Assembly (NCBI RefSeq): GCF_008370495.1
Contig: NZ_VTUX01000009.1
Coordinates: forward strand, 376-64,375
Length of the DNA: 64,000 nucleotides
Reading direction: 5' to 3'
Source of the DNA: Pseudohalioglobus sediminis
GTDB taxonomy: Bacteria > Pseudomonadota > Gammaproteobacteria > Pseudomonadales > Halieaceae
The notes below the pieces were generated by a model that was not told where the DNA came from, did not search any database, and saw only the letters and a list, made by a program, of their open reading frames with translations. The translations under genes were made by a program, and so were the position numbers. Each line of letters starts with the position of its first letter. The stretch's first letter is position 1. Below are positions 46,857 to 56,739 of this stretch, one piece after another.

Positions 46857-47981
46857 TCACGCCCGTAAAGATGGCACCGCGGTGATACGCCAGTCTTCCC
46901 CGACCCTGCGCATATCCGCAATCTTCAGCGGCACTTTCTCGGCCATCTTCTGCAGCGGCAGATGCAGCAGCGGCTGTGCATCGCTGCCCATGAGCACCGG
47001 CGCCATGTACACGATCAATTCGTCCACCAGCCCTGCGCTCAGGAACGCACCTGCCAAATGGGGCCCGCATTCTACCAGAATTTCATTGCTCTGCCGCTGG
47101 TTGAGATGCTGCAACAGTGCAGCCAGGTCCAGTCCCTTCTGGTCCCGTGCCAGGGGCAGCAGTTCGACACCGGCAGCGGCGATTGCCGCGGGCACCGGGG
47201 CGTCAATGGCGTGACAGAGCAGGCTGGGGGCCGTGGCATCCAGCACTTTCGCGGCAGGGGGCGTGCGCAGGTTTGAATCGAGCACCACGCGCAGCGGCTG
47301 GCGCACGCTGGCAAGCTGCGCCTGTGCTTCGGGCAGGCCGGTTTCCGCCGCGCGTACGCTGAGGGAACAGTCGTCAGCCAGCACCGTGCCAACACCGGTT
47401 ACCACGGCGCAGCTCATGGCCCGCAGGCGCTGGACATCAGCACGCGCAGCAGGTCCGGTGATCCACTGGCTGTCCCCGGATGCCATAGCGGTACGACCGT
47501 CGAGGGACATCGCCAGCTTGATGCGCACGCGGCCACGGCCGCGCGTCATGCGCGCAATAAACCCGGGTATCACCGCGCGCGCCTCATCGGCCAGCAAGCC
47601 GCTGTCCACGATCACGCCAGACTCACGCAGGCGGGCGAAGCCGTTCCCGGCAACCAGTGGATTAGGGTCCTCGATTGCCGCCACCACGCGGCTTACTCCT
47701 GCCTCGATCAGTGCCAGCGCACAGGGGCCGGTTTTGCCATGATGAGAACAGGGCTCGAGCGTAACGTAGGCGGTGGCTCCACGCGCCTGGTCCCCGGCCT
47801 GCCTGAGCGCCTGAATTTCAGCATGGTCTCCGCCGGCAGGCTGGGTGAATCCCTCTCCGACCACGGCACCCTCGCGCACCAGGACGCAACCCACATGAGG
47901 GTTGGGCATCGCCGAGTAGCGGCCGCGGCGCGCCAGTTGCAGCGCGCGAGCCATCATCAGGGTGTCAAATTCACCGGACAT
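46857..47981 (-). CDS. ribD: Riboflavin biosynthesis deaminase/reductase
   Basis: Bifunctional enzyme for the second and third riboflavin steps. It has 374 residues: an N-terminal cytidine-deaminase-like domain with HAEIQAL and PCSHHGKTGPC (zinc His/Cys/Cys and catalytic Glu), and a C-terminal DHFR-like reductase with KLAMSLDGRTAM and ILVECGPHLAGAFL. The gene follows nrdR by 9 bp, the standard nrdR-ribD order. Confidence 0.95.
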   Translation of the reverse strand: MSGEFDTLMMARALQLARRGRYSAMPNPHVGCVLVREGAVVGEGFTQPAGGDHAEIQALRQAGDQARGATAYVTLEPCSHHGKTGPCALALIEAGVSRVVAAIEDPNPLVAGNGFARLRESGVIVDSGLLADEARAVIPGFIARMTRGRGRVRIKLAMSLDGRTAMASGDSQWITGPAARADVQRLRAMSCAVVTGVGTVLADDCSLSVRAAETGLPEAQAQLASVRQPLRVVLDSNLRTPPAAKVLDATAPSLLCHAIDAPVPAAIAAAGVELLPLARDQKGLDLAALLQHLNQRQSNEILVECGPHLAGAFLSAGLVDELIVYMAPVLMGSDAQPLLHLPLQKMAEKVPLKIADMRRVGEDWRITAVPSLRA

Positions 47982-47990
47982 GGGCAGGGA

Positions 47991-48455
47991 TTATTCCGGC
48001 CGCGGTTCGGATTCCAGGGAATCGATCGCATCGCGGAATTCAGAGATGTCCTCAAAACTGCGATAGACCGACGCGAAGCGGACATACGCCACCTTGTCCA
48101 GCCGCTTCAGGTTCTCCATTACCAGTTCGCCGAGGAACACCGAGTTCACTTCCCGTTCACCGGTGGCGCGCAGGGCGTGCTTGATCTTGTTGATCACCGC
48201 TTCGATGTCTTCAGTTGGCACCGGACGCTTCTCCAGCGCGCGAGTGAAGCCTGCGCGCAGCTTGGCCTCGTCGAAAGGTTCGCGATTGCCGTTCTGCTTG
48301 ATCACGCGAGGCATCACCAGTTCGGCCACCTCATAGGTCGTGAAACGCTCAGCGCAACTCAGGCACTCGCGGCGCCGGCGGACCTGATCGCCTTCGGCGA
48401 CGAGGCGGGAGTCGATAACTTTGGTATCTTCGGCGGCGCAGAATGGACAGTGCAT
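47991..48455 (-). CDS. nrdR: Transcriptional repressor of ribonucleotide reductase genes
   Basis: NrdR senses ATP/dATP and represses nrd operons by binding NrdR boxes. It has 154 residues: an N-terminal zinc ribbon (CPFC and CLSC within [17 protein letters not shown] and [17 protein letters not shown]) followed by an ATP-cone domain ([20 protein letters not shown]). It heads the minus-strand nrdR-ribD-ribE-ribB-ribH-nusB-thiL-pgpA run. Confidence 0.96.
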   Translation of the reverse strand: MHCPFCAAEDTKVIDSRLVAEGDQVRRRRECLSCAERFTTYEVAELVMPRVIKQNGNREPFDEAKLRAGFTRALEKRPVPTEDIEAVINKIKHALRATGEREVNSVFLGELVMENLKRLDKVAYVRFASVYRSFEDISEFRDAIDSLESEPRPE

Positions 48456-48602
48456 GGATTATTCACCTTTAGCTACATGGCAGAACTTTAACATATCAAG
48501 GCCTTACCAGACGCCCTGCAGGGATTATTGCCGCTATCCTCCCGTCAGTTTGCGGCTCAGAACTTCATCGACCGTCGCGGGCCCCCTATCTATAATGGTG
48601 CG

Positions 48603-49331
48603 ATGCAGCGTCTATACATCAACCCAATTTTCAAAAAGCGCCTCAACGATCTACAGTGCTGCGATTTCAAGTCCCTGTCAGCGCTTACCTCCGATGGAGA
48701 CCTGATAGCCCATGACAAGGGGCGCACAACACACAGGCTTGAGCTTGCCGGCGAGACCTACTATCTAAAGAGCGTGCACAAAGCCATTATCGGACCTTCA
48801 ATCGAGTCACTGCTCTCTCTCAGGATGCCGCACCACTATTGTTGGCGTGAAATGATACAGGTGAACGCCCTGGCAAGCGCCGACATTAGCGTTATGCAGG
48901 TCGCTGCGACGGGTGAGCACAGCAGGCGTGGCGTGCTGGACTACAGCTTCCTGCTGACACCAGAAGTTCCCGGCGAGTTGCTGGACAAGGTTTTTGAGCA
49001 GGCTGACAGAGACCAGCAAGCCAGGCTGTTGTCCAGCCTGGGGGAGCTGATCGGGCGCCTGCACAGCCACGGTTTTTTCACCTCGGTGCGCATGAAGGAC
49101 GTGATCGTCGATTCAGCAGGGAAATTCACCCTCATAGATCGCGAGACCCGTAAACCCGGCGCCCGCCGCGTCAATCCGCGAAAGGCTGTGAATGGACTCG
49201 CGCGGACCTTGCGCCGCCAGTCGCGAGACGGAATGACCCTGGATCCGGAGCAGTTGCAGACGCACCTGCAAGCCTACTTGACCACAGCTCCCCTGAGCAT
49301 CACCGTGGAACAATTGAAAAAGCTGGTCTGA
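48603..49331 (+). CDS. WaaP/InaA-like lipopolysaccharide kinase family protein
   Basis: A 242-residue protein kinase-like fold. TYYLKSVHK supplies the ATP-binding lysine region, YSFLLTPEVPGELLDKV the hinge region, and LIGRLHSHGFFTSVRMKDVIV the catalytic-loop region, followed by LIDRETRKP (DFG-like metal site). In the catalytic loop the HRD-type motif of WaaP is not present (TSV at the equivalent place), as also happens in InaA-like members. It may be a kinase with altered chemistry or a pseudokinase. The ATG at 48603 was chosen; the gene stands alone between nrdR and glyA. Confidence 0.7.
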   Translation: MQRLYINPIFKKRLNDLQCCDFKSLSALTSDGDLIAHDKGRTTHRLELAGETYYLKSVHKAIIGPSIESLLSLRMPHHYCWREMIQVNALASADISVMQVAATGEHSRRGVLDYSFLLTPEVPGELLDKVFEQADRDQQARLLSSLGELIGRLHSHGFFTSVRMKDVIVDSAGKFTLIDRETRKPGARRVNPRKAVNGLARTLRRQSRDGMTLDPEQLQTHLQAYLTTAPLSITVEQLKKLV

Positions 49332-49379
49332 TTTCGGAATTCAAGCCCGATCACGACAGCCACTGGCGACCCAAGGTAG

Positions 49380-50642
49380 TCAGCCGTATACCGGGAAGCG
49401 CGCACAAATCTCCAGCACCTTGCCCTTCACCTCCTCGATCACCTGCTCGGAATTACCTGCCTCGAGGGACTCCAGCACGTCACACATCCAGTGCGTCAGC
49501 TGCGCGGTTTCTTCCTCGCCGAAACCGCGCGTGGTAATAGCGGGCGTGCCGACACGCAGGCCGGAGGTGATAAACGGTGAGCGCGGATCGTTGGGCACCG
49601 CGTTCTTGTTGACGGTGATGTTGGCCGCACCCAGCGCTGCGTCGGCGTCTTTGCCGGTGTAGGGCTTGCCTATGAGATCGACCAGCATGAGGTGATTCTC
49701 GGTACCGCCGGAGACGATGTTGATCCCGCGCTCGATGAAGGTAGCGGCCATGGCCTTGGCATTCCTGACCACCTGCTTCTGGTACTCGACAAACTCAGGG
49801 GTGGCCGCCTCCTTGAAAGAGACCGCCTTGGCAGCAATGACGTGCATCAGCGGGCCGCCCTGGCCGCCCGGGAACACGGCGGAGTTAAACTTCTTCTCCA
49901 GTTCCTCATTGGCCCTGGCGAGAATAATCCCGCCACGGGGACCGCGCAGGGTTTTGTGGGTGGTAGAGGTCACCACGTCGGCATGGGACACCGGGTTCGG
50001 ATAAACACCCGCGGCGACGAGACCTGCCACGTGAGCCATATCCACCAGCAGGTAGGCGCCAACCTTGTCGGCAATTTCGCGGAAGCGGGCCCAGTCCATG
50101 ACCTGCGAGTAAGCGGAAAAGCCGGCGATGATCATTTTCGGCTTGTGTTCCAGCGCCAGGGCTTCTACCTGGTCGTAATCCACCTCGCCGGTGTCATTGT
50201 TGAGGCCGTACTGCACGGCGTGGTAGGTCTTGCCGGAAAAGTTGGGCTTGGCGCCATGGGTAAGGTGGCCGCCGTCGGCGAGACTCATGCCCAGAATGGT
50301 GTCCCCGGGCTGCAGCAGGGCGAGGAACACGGCCGCATTGGCCTGGGAGCCGGAATGCGGCTGCACGTTGGCGTAGTCCGCGCCGAACAGCGCCTTGACG
50401 CGCTCGATGGCCAGCTCTTCCGCCTGGTCAACATACTCGCAGCCACCGTAGTAGCGCTTGTGGGGATAGCCTTCCGCGTACTTGTTTGTCAGCGCGGTAC
50501 CCTGTGCCTGCATGACCCGTGGACTGGCGTAATTCTCGGAGGCAATCAGTTCGATATGCTCCTCCTGGCGACGCTCTTCCTTGCTGATGGCAGCGAAAAT
50601 TTCGTCGTCAAATCCTTCAATGGTCATGCTGTTGTCGAACAT
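49380..50642 (-). CDS. glyA: Serine hydroxymethyltransferase
   Basis: A PLP enzyme that interconverts serine and glycine with tetrahydrofolate. It has 420 residues from [12 protein letters not shown]. Features: [18 protein letters not shown], the folate/substrate region [20 protein letters not shown], and the PLP lysine in [16 protein letters not shown]. It commonly neighbours nrdR-ribD in gammaproteobacteria. No glycine riboswitch or other structure was recognised in the 256 bp upstream. Confidence 0.97.
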   Translation of the reverse strand: MFDNSMTIEGFDDEIFAAISKEERRQEEHIELIASENYASPRVMQAQGTALTNKYAEGYPHKRYYGGCEYVDQAEELAIERVKALFGADYANVQPHSGSQANAAVFLALLQPGDTILGMSLADGGHLTHGAKPNFSGKTYHAVQYGLNNDTGEVDYDQVEALALEHKPKMIIAGFSAYSQVMDWARFREIADKVGAYLLVDMAHVAGLVAAGVYPNPVSHADVVTSTTHKTLRGPRGGIILARANEELEKKFNSAVFPGGQGGPLMHVIAAKAVSFKEAATPEFVEYQKQVVRNAKAMAATFIERGINIVSGGTENHLMLVDLIGKPYTGKDADAALGAANITVNKNAVPNDPRSPFITSGLRVGTPAITTRGFGEEETAQLTHWMCDVLESLEAGNSEQVIEEVKGKVLEICARFPVYG

Positions 50643-50839
50643 GGATGTCTCCCGACTGCTGGCGGAGCCTGAAGCCCCTGGATGGAAAGCGGCGCATTTT
50701 ACAGAAAAAGCACGGCGCAAAGAAGCGAATCGCGTTCATTATTTGGCCGCTGGGCGCCGGTAGCGAATACACTGAAAGTTAGCGCAGGCGAGGTTACTTA
50801 TTGCAGTTGCGGACCCTTTCAACTATACCACTAACTGTG

Positions 50840-50877
50840 GCGCGCTCATTGCATGTGCACTGAAGGAGTGCGCGCGC
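50840..50877 (+). other. Leader stem-loop before the ATP-grasp operon
   Basis: GCGCGCTC (50840-50847) can pair with GAGTGCGCGC (50866-50875) with one bulged base, around an 18-nt loop, 22 bp before the first ATG of the ATP-grasp operon. It could be a regulatory leader hairpin or incidental. The ribosome binding site AGGGGA follows it at about 50890. The rest of the 50643-50898 gap shows nothing recognised. Confidence 0.3.
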
Positions 50878-50898
50878 ATCACCTTATTCAGGGGACAC

Positions 50899-52347
50899 AT
50901 GAAAAACACTTGGAAAACCTACGATACCGGGCCGTTCTACGATGAACTGGTCACCGCCGCAGGCAAGCCGCGCGTGGCGGCGAGGCGCGCAGTAAACCTG
51001 TTCAAGGACCTGTCGGTGGAAGAAATGTCGGCAAGGCGCTCGGCGGCGGAAATGGCCATCCTGGACATGGGCATCTCCTTCACGGTTTACAGTGAGGGCG
51101 AGAACATAGACCGGGCCTGGCCCTTTGACATGATTCCACGCATTATCACGGCCAAGGACTGGGCCAGGGTCAGCCGCGGCCTCGCCCAGCGCACCCGTGC
51201 GCTGAACGCCTTCATTGATGATGTCTACAACCGACAGAAGATCCTCAAGGACGGTATCGTGCCGGCGGAGACCGTGCTCGAATCCGGCAACTACAAGGAA
51301 CAATGCGCTGGCATGTCGCCCCGTTATGGCGCATGGGCGCATATTTGCGGCACCGATCTGGTGCGCGACAAGGACGGCAAATTCTACGTACTCGAAGACA
51401 ACCTGCGTGTGCCCTCCGGCGTGTCCTACATGCTGGAAAACCGCGAGATCACCAAGCGCGTGTTGCCGGAGCTGTTCGAAAACTACAGTATCCAGCCAGT
51501 GGATGACTATCCGTCGCGCCTGTACAGCACGCTGGCCTCACTCTCGCCTCGCGAGCGCCGCCGCCCCTGCATCGTGGTACTGACTCCCGGCATCTATAAC
51601 TCCGCCTACTTCGAGCACTCTTTCCTGGCCCGGGGCATGGGTGCCGAACTGGTCGAGGGCTCGGACCTGTTCGTAGACGATGACGACTGCCTGTACATGC
51701 GCACGGTGGACGGTCCCGAGCGGGTCGACGTGGTCTACCGTCGCATCGACGACGATTTTCTCGATCCCGAGGCATTCCGCGAAGACTCGATTCTCGGCGT
51801 GCCCGGCATCATGCGCGCCTGGAAGGCACGCAACGTCGCGATCGCCAACGCGCCCGGTGCGGGGGTGGCAGACGACAAGGTCGTGTATGCATTCGTACCG
51901 GACATGATTCGCTACTACCTCAAGGAAGAACCTGCGATCGACAGCGTCAAGACTTACCTGTGCATGAAAGAAAAGGACCGGGAATACGTGCTCGAAAACC
52001 TGGACAAACTGGTGGTCAAGCCGGCTAATGAGTCCGGGGGCTACGGCATGATGGTGGGCCCGCACGCCAGCAAGACCCAGCGCGCCAAATTTGCCAAGCT
52101 TATCGAGAAAAATCCGCGCAACTATATCGCCCAGCCCACCCTGTCCCTGTCCACCGCACCGACCTATATCGACGATAAGGTGGAACCCCGGCATCTCGAC
52201 CTGCGCCCGTTCATTCTCAGCGGCAGGGACACCTGGGTGACACCGGGCGGCCTCACCAGGGTCGCCATGGTCAAGGGCTCCCTGGTGGTGAACTCGTCAC
52301 AGGGCGGCGGCAGCAAGGACACCTGGATCGTGGAGGGCTCGAAATGA
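50899..52347 (+). CDS. Circularly permuted ATP-grasp protein (DUF404/DUF407 type)
   Basis: A 482-residue protein of the circularly permuted ATP-grasp family, predicted to form amide bonds between amino acids or peptides using ATP. Recognisable segments: MSPRYGAWAHICGTDLVRDK, DNLRVPSGVSYMLENR, NSAYFEHSFLARGMGAELVE, YRRIDDDFLDPE, VKPANESGGYGMMVGPHASK and a C-terminal GGLTRVAMVKGSLVVNSSQG. The ATP-grasp lysine and Asn/Glu metal residues lie in the VVKPANESGGYG region. The stop overlaps the alpha-E gene start (ATGA). The product is unknown; comparative work on amidoligases associates such clusters with small-peptide synthesis or protein tagging. Confidence 0.9.
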   Translation: MKNTWKTYDTGPFYDELVTAAGKPRVAARRAVNLFKDLSVEEMSARRSAAEMAILDMGISFTVYSEGENIDRAWPFDMIPRIITAKDWARVSRGLAQRTRALNAFIDDVYNRQKILKDGIVPAETVLESGNYKEQCAGMSPRYGAWAHICGTDLVRDKDGKFYVLEDNLRVPSGVSYMLENREITKRVLPELFENYSIQPVDDYPSRLYSTLASLSPRERRRPCIVVLTPGIYNSAYFEHSFLARGMGAELVEGSDLFVDDDDCLYMRTVDGPERVDVVYRRIDDDFLDPEAFREDSILGVPGIMRAWKARNVAIANAPGAGVADDKVVYAFVPDMIRYYLKEEPAIDSVKTYLCMKEKDREYVLENLDKLVVKPANESGGYGMMVGPHASKTQRAKFAKLIEKNPRNYIAQPTLSLSTAPTYIDDKVEPRHLDLRPFILSGRDTWVTPGGLTRVAMVKGSLVVNSSQGGGSKDTWIVEGSK

Positions 52348-53282
52348 GATTACTCTCCCGCGTTGCCGAACGGCTTTACTGGATGGCCCGCTACCTCGAG
52401 CGGGCAGAAGATACCGCGCGCCTGCTGCGCTCCTACACTCACCTGATCATGGATATCCCGGCAGGCTCGGAGCCGGGTTGGGACGTATTGCTGCAAACCC
52501 TGGATGCGCAACACAGCTTTGGCGAGCATTACCGCGTAGCCAATGAAACCAACGTGTTGAAATTCCTCATTGCCGACCACAGCAACGCCAGCAGTATTGC
52601 CCAATCTATACGCGCAGCCAGGGAAAACGTCCGTACCACGCGAGATGTGCTACCGTCGGAAGTCTGGGAGCATGTCAATGAACTGTACCTGTACACCGAG
52701 AAGCACGCGGCCAATTCGGTGGGGCGTCGCAACCGCCACGATTTCTTTGACCAGCTGATCGGGCGCTGCCAGATGATCAACGGGTTGATGACGTCCACGC
52801 TCTGTCGCGACCACGCGTACCGCTTTGTCAAAATCGGCCATCTACTGGAACGGGCGGACATGACCACGCGGGTACTGGATGCGGGTATCGGCGCGCTCAT
52901 GAATGAAGAGCGCAATCCCAGCACCACGGACCCCCTGGTCTGGGCCAGCGTGCTGAGCTCGCTGTCGGCGATGGAGACCTATCGCCGTACTGTCGGCCCC
53001 ATGGTCGAGGGTGCTGAAGCCGTGGACTTTATTTTCCGCGACCCCACCCTGCCGCGCTCTCTCAGGTTCTGCCTCGGCGGGATACGCGAGGAACTGGTAC
53101 CCATGCGCAACAACAGGAATGCCCTGAGGGTGATCAACCGCTCACGCCGCAGCCTGTCGCGCTTTGACCCACAAGCTGCCGGTCGCCGTGACATGCACCG
53201 GTTCATCGACAGGTTCCAGGCCAATTTGCTAGCCCTGGGTGAAGAAATCAACGTAGCCTGGTTCCTGACTGACCAGGCCTGA
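52344..53282 (+). CDS. Alpha-E domain protein (DUF403)
   Basis: A 312-residue all-helical alpha-E protein. The family signature opens it: LLSRVAERLYWMARYLERAE, followed by TARLLRSYTHLIMD. Another conserved stretch is FVKIGHLLERADMTTRVLD. The biochemical function is unknown; these proteins accompany circularly permuted ATP-grasp ligases and transglutaminase-like proteins with great regularity. Translation is coupled to the preceding ATP-grasp gene through ATGA; the transglutaminase-like gene starts 34 bp downstream. Confidence 0.9.
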   Translation: MRLLSRVAERLYWMARYLERAEDTARLLRSYTHLIMDIPAGSEPGWDVLLQTLDAQHSFGEHYRVANETNVLKFLIADHSNASSIAQSIRAARENVRTTRDVLPSEVWEHVNELYLYTEKHAANSVGRRNRHDFFDQLIGRCQMINGLMTSTLCRDHAYRFVKIGHLLERADMTTRVLDAGIGALMNEERNPSTTDPLVWASVLSSLSAMETYRRTVGPMVEGAEAVDFIFRDPTLPRSLRFCLGGIREELVPMRNNRNALRVINRSRRSLSRFDPQAAGRRDMHRFIDRFQANLLALGEEINVAWFLTDQA

Positions 53283-53316
53283 ACATCCATTCACGCAACC
53301 ATTTGCGGTACCCTAA

Positions 53317-56300
53317 ATGACGATTCGCGTAGCAATCAACCACCGGACAACCTACAAGTTTGACCGGCCCGTCAACATGTCACCGCATACCGTGCGACTG
53401 CGACCGGCGCCCCACTCCCGCACGCCCATCCACAGTTACAGCCTGAAGATCAAGCCGGATACACATTTCATCAACTGGCAGCAGGACGCCTTTGGCAATT
53501 ACCTCGCCCGCCTGGTGTTCCCGGAAAAGTGCACCGAGTTTGAGGTGGACGTGGAAGTGATCGCTGACATGACGGTGATCAACCCCTTTGATTTCTTTCT
53601 CGAGGAATACGCGGAGAGCTTCCCGTTTACCTATCCCGAGCAATTGCGCAAGGAACTGCAGCCGTACCTGGAAAAAAACGACTACGGCCCGTTATTCAGC
53701 GAGCTTGTGGCCGGGATCGACCTCGAAGAGATGCCGGTCAATGACTTCCTGGTAGAGATCAACCAGCGCATACAGCAGCAGATCGAGTACCTGGTGCGCA
53801 TGGAACCGGGCGTGCAGACACCCGAGGAAACACTGGAGCGAGGCAAGGGCTCCTGCCGCGACTCCGCATGGCTGCTGGCGCAGCTGCTGCGGCACCTGGG
53901 CCTGGCTTCCCGCTTTGCCTCGGGCTACCTGGTGCAGTTGAAAGCCGACGAGAAATCCCTGGACGGCCCCTCGGGCACCGAAGAGGATTTCACCGACCTG
54001 CACGCCTGGTGCGAGGTGTACCTGCCCGGCGCGGGCTGGGTTGGCCTGGACCCCACATCGGGCCTGTTCGCCAGTGAAGGCCATATCCCGCTTGCCTGCA
54101 CACCCCACCCCGTCTCGGCAGCCCCTATCGCCGGCGCTACCGACAAGTGCGAGGTGGAATTCGACTTCAGCAACGAGGTGACGCGGATACTGGAAGACCC
54201 GCGTGTCACCAAGCCCTACAGCGAAGAGCAATGGGCCCACATCCTCGCCCTGGGCGGCGCGGTAGACGCCATATTCGACATCAACGACGTGCGCCTCACC
54301 ATGGGCGGCGAACCGACGTTCGTCTCGGTCGACGACATGGAATCGGCACAGTGGAACACCGACGCCCTCGGTGATGACAAGCTCAGCCTGGCCAAGACGC
54401 TGTTGCTGCGCCTGCGGGATCGCTTTGCTCCCCAGGGTTTGCTGCACTATGGCCAGGGCAAGTGGTACCCCGGAGAAGAGGTACCGCGCTGGGCGCTGGG
54501 GGTATTCTGGCGCAAGGACGGTGAACCTTTGTGGCAGGACCACAGCCTGCTGGCCCGCGTGGACAGGGATTACCAGCGGGAGATCAAGGACTGCATTCGT
54601 TTTGGCCGCAAGCTTTGCGACCTGCTGGGCCTGCCGCGGGCCTGCAGCCAGCCCGCCTATGAGGATGGCATTCACTACCTGATGCAGGAACAGAACCTGC
54701 CCAAAAACCTGGACATACTCTCCAACCGGGTCAGCAGCGACCTGGATCGCCGCCGGCTGGCGCGACTGATTGAACGCGGCTTCAGCATACCTACAGGCAT
54801 GGTACTGCCGCTGGCACGCAACACCGGCTGGCCGCTGGTCGAGAATACCTGGCACTCCAGCCTGTGGCCGATGAAGCGGGAACGCATCACGCTGATACCG
54901 GGTGACTCGCCCATGGGTCTGCGCCTGCCGCTGGCGGACCTGCCGGAACTGGCCGAGAAGGCCGACCTGTTCCGCCCGCAGCGCGATCCCTTTGAACCGC
55001 GCAAGGGCCTGGCAAAACGCGAGGACATGCAATTCCACGAAGCTGACGAGCACGCCGACGAGCCGTTACAGGAGCCTGAGTACGAGCAGGTCGTGCGCAC
55101 CGCCATGTGCATCGAAGCCCGCGCGGGAAGGCTCTACGTGTTCATGCCGCCGCTTGAGTACCTGGAGGACTATGTTGAGCTGGTCGCCGCGGTCGAAGAA
55201 ACCGCCGCGGCCCTGCAGATGCCGGTCATCATTGAGGGCTACGAGCCACCGAAGGACCCGCGCATCCAGAAACTGCTGGTCACGCCGGACCCGGGTGTCA
55301 TCGAGGTCAACGTGCATCCCGCCAGTAACTGGCAGGAACTCGTGGATAACACCACCGCGCTGTATGAAGAGGCGCGCCTGTCGCGGCTGTCCACCGAGAA
55401 GTTCATGCTGGACGGTCGCCACACCGGCACCGGCGGCGGCAACCACATCACCCTCGGCGGCGCCACGCCCGCCGACAGCCCCATGCTGCGCCGCCCCGAC
55501 CTGTTGCGCAGCCTGATCACGTTCTGGCAGCACCATCCCAGTTTGTCTTACCTGTTTTCCGGCATGTTCATAGGCCCCACATCGCAGGCACCGCGGGTTG
55601 ATGAAGGCCGCGATGAGATGCTGTATGAGCTGGAGGTGGCTTTCGCCCAGATGACGGAAGGGGAAGTACCCCAGCCCTGGCTGGTGGACCGCCTGCTGCG
55701 CAACCTGCTGATCGACGTCACCGGCAATACCCACCGCGCCGAGTTCTGCATCGATAAGCTGTACTCGCCTTCGGGGCCCGCAGGACGTCTTGGTATTCTC
55801 GAGTTTCGCGGCTTCGAGATGCCGCCCCATCCGCGCATGGCGCTGGTGCAGGCGCTGCTGCTGCGCTGCCTGGTCGCGCGCTTCTGGCAGAAGCCGTACC
55901 ACAAGCCACTGGTGCGCTGGGGTACCGAACTGCACGACCGCTTCATGCTGCCGCACCACATCTGGGAAGATATGAAGGATGTGGTCAATGACCTGCGTGA
56001 ACACGGCTTCGCCTTCGACCTGGACTGGCTGCTGCCCTTCGAGGAGTTCCGCTTCCCGCACTACGGCCGCGTACAGCTGGGCGATATCGAACTGGAACTG
56101 CGCTGGGCCGTGGAGCCCTGGCACGTGCTCGGCGAAGAGACCACCAGCTTCGGCACCTCACGCTATGTCGACTCTTCCGTGGAGCGCCTGCAGATACGCT
56201 GCACCGGCCTGAGCGAGGGCCGCTACGTGGTGGCCTGCAACGGCCGGCGCGTACCCATGCGCAGTACCGGGGTGCACGGTGAGTACGTAGGAGGCGTGCG

Positions 56301-56667
56301 CTACCGCGCCTGGCAACCGCCCTCTGCACTGCACCCGCTCATTGGTGTGCATGTGCCGCTCACCTTCGATCTCATCGACACCTGGAATGGACGCTCCCTG
56401 GGCGGCTGTACCTATCATGTTTCCCACCCTGGCGGCCGCAGTTACGATGTTTTCCCGGTCAACGCCTTCGAGGCAGAGTCGCGCCGCATCAACCGTTTCG
56501 ATTCCGTCAGCCACAGCCAGGGGCCATTTATCCCCATGCCGGAAGTCTCCGCCCTGCGCGAGTTTTTCCCCGACGGCGCCGTACCGCGGCCCATGGAGCC
56601 ACCGCCCGAAGAACCGGCCGGTGAATACCCCTATATTCTCGATATGCGCAGCCCGGGGCCACGGTAG
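53317..56667 (+). CDS. Large transglutaminase-like protein (DUF2126 type)
   Basis: A 1116-residue protein. Residues 1-90 form a bacterial transglutaminase N-terminal domain (IRVAINHRTTYKFDRPVNMS); residues 150-260 are the thiol-protease/transglutaminase core with C180 in GKGSCRDSAWLL, H229 in DLHAWCEVY and D245 in GLDPTSG. The remaining about 800 residues match the DUF2126 layout, including LTMGGEPTFVSVDDME, DGRHTGTGGGNHITLGG and LEFRGFEMPPHPRM, which recalls amidoligase/glutamine-synthetase-like metal sites. A combined peptidase and ligase role is plausible but unproven. No signal peptide, so it is likely cytoplasmic. Confidence 0.9.
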   Translation: MTIRVAINHRTTYKFDRPVNMSPHTVRLRPAPHSRTPIHSYSLKIKPDTHFINWQQDAFGNYLARLVFPEKCTEFEVDVEVIADMTVINPFDFFLEEYAESFPFTYPEQLRKELQPYLEKNDYGPLFSELVAGIDLEEMPVNDFLVEINQRIQQQIEYLVRMEPGVQTPEETLERGKGSCRDSAWLLAQLLRHLGLASRFASGYLVQLKADEKSLDGPSGTEEDFTDLHAWCEVYLPGAGWVGLDPTSGLFASEGHIPLACTPHPVSAAPIAGATDKCEVEFDFSNEVTRILEDPRVTKPYSEEQWAHILALGGAVDAIFDINDVRLTMGGEPTFVSVDDMESAQWNTDALGDDKLSLAKTLLLRLRDRFAPQGLLHYGQGKWYPGEEVPRWALGVFWRKDGEPLWQDHSLLARVDRDYQREIKDCIRFGRKLCDLLGLPRACSQPAYEDGIHYLMQEQNLPKNLDILSNRVSSDLDRRRLARLIERGFSIPTGMVLPLARNTGWPLVENTWHSSLWPMKRERITLIPGDSPMGLRLPLADLPELAEKADLFRPQRDPFEPRKGLAKREDMQFHEADEHADEPLQEPEYEQVVRTAMCIEARAGRLYVFMPPLEYLEDYVELVAAVEETAAALQMPVIIEGYEPPKDPRIQKLLVTPDPGVIEVNVHPASNWQELVDNTTALYEEARLSRLSTEKFMLDGRHTGTGGGNHITLGGATPADSPMLRRPDLLRSLITFWQHHPSLSYLFSGMFIGPTSQAPRVDEGRDEMLYELEVAFAQMTEGEVPQPWLVDRLLRNLLIDVTGNTHRAEFCIDKLYSPSGPAGRLGILEFRGFEMPPHPRMALVQALLLRCLVARFWQKPYHKPLVRWGTELHDRFMLPHHIWEDMKDVVNDLREHGFAFDLDWLLPFEEFRFPHYGRVQLGDIELELRWAVEPWHVLGEETTSFGTSRYVDSSVERLQIRCTGLSEGRYVVACNGRRVPMRSTGVHGEYVGGVRYRAWQPPSALHPLIGVHVPLTFDLIDTWNGRSLGGCTYHVSHPGGRSYDVFPVNAFEAESRRINRFDSVSHSQGPFIPMPEVSALREFFPDGAVPRPMEPPPEEPAGEYPYILDMRSPGPR

Positions 56668-56739
56668 CCTCCCCCGGGCTTATTGCGTATATTATGCGGC
56701 CCTTACCAGCGCCCGGCGCGACAGGTAGCCCCCACACAC

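Noticed and set aside
50643..50898. Possible glycine riboswitch upstream of glyA
   Set aside because: No tandem glycine-aptamer pattern could be recognised; the gap shows only one short hairpin belonging to the other transcript.
53692..55053. 453-codon open frame antisense to the DUF2126 gene
   Set aside because: Shadow frame in GC-rich coding sequence; the plus-strand protein has clear catalytic motifs over the same region.
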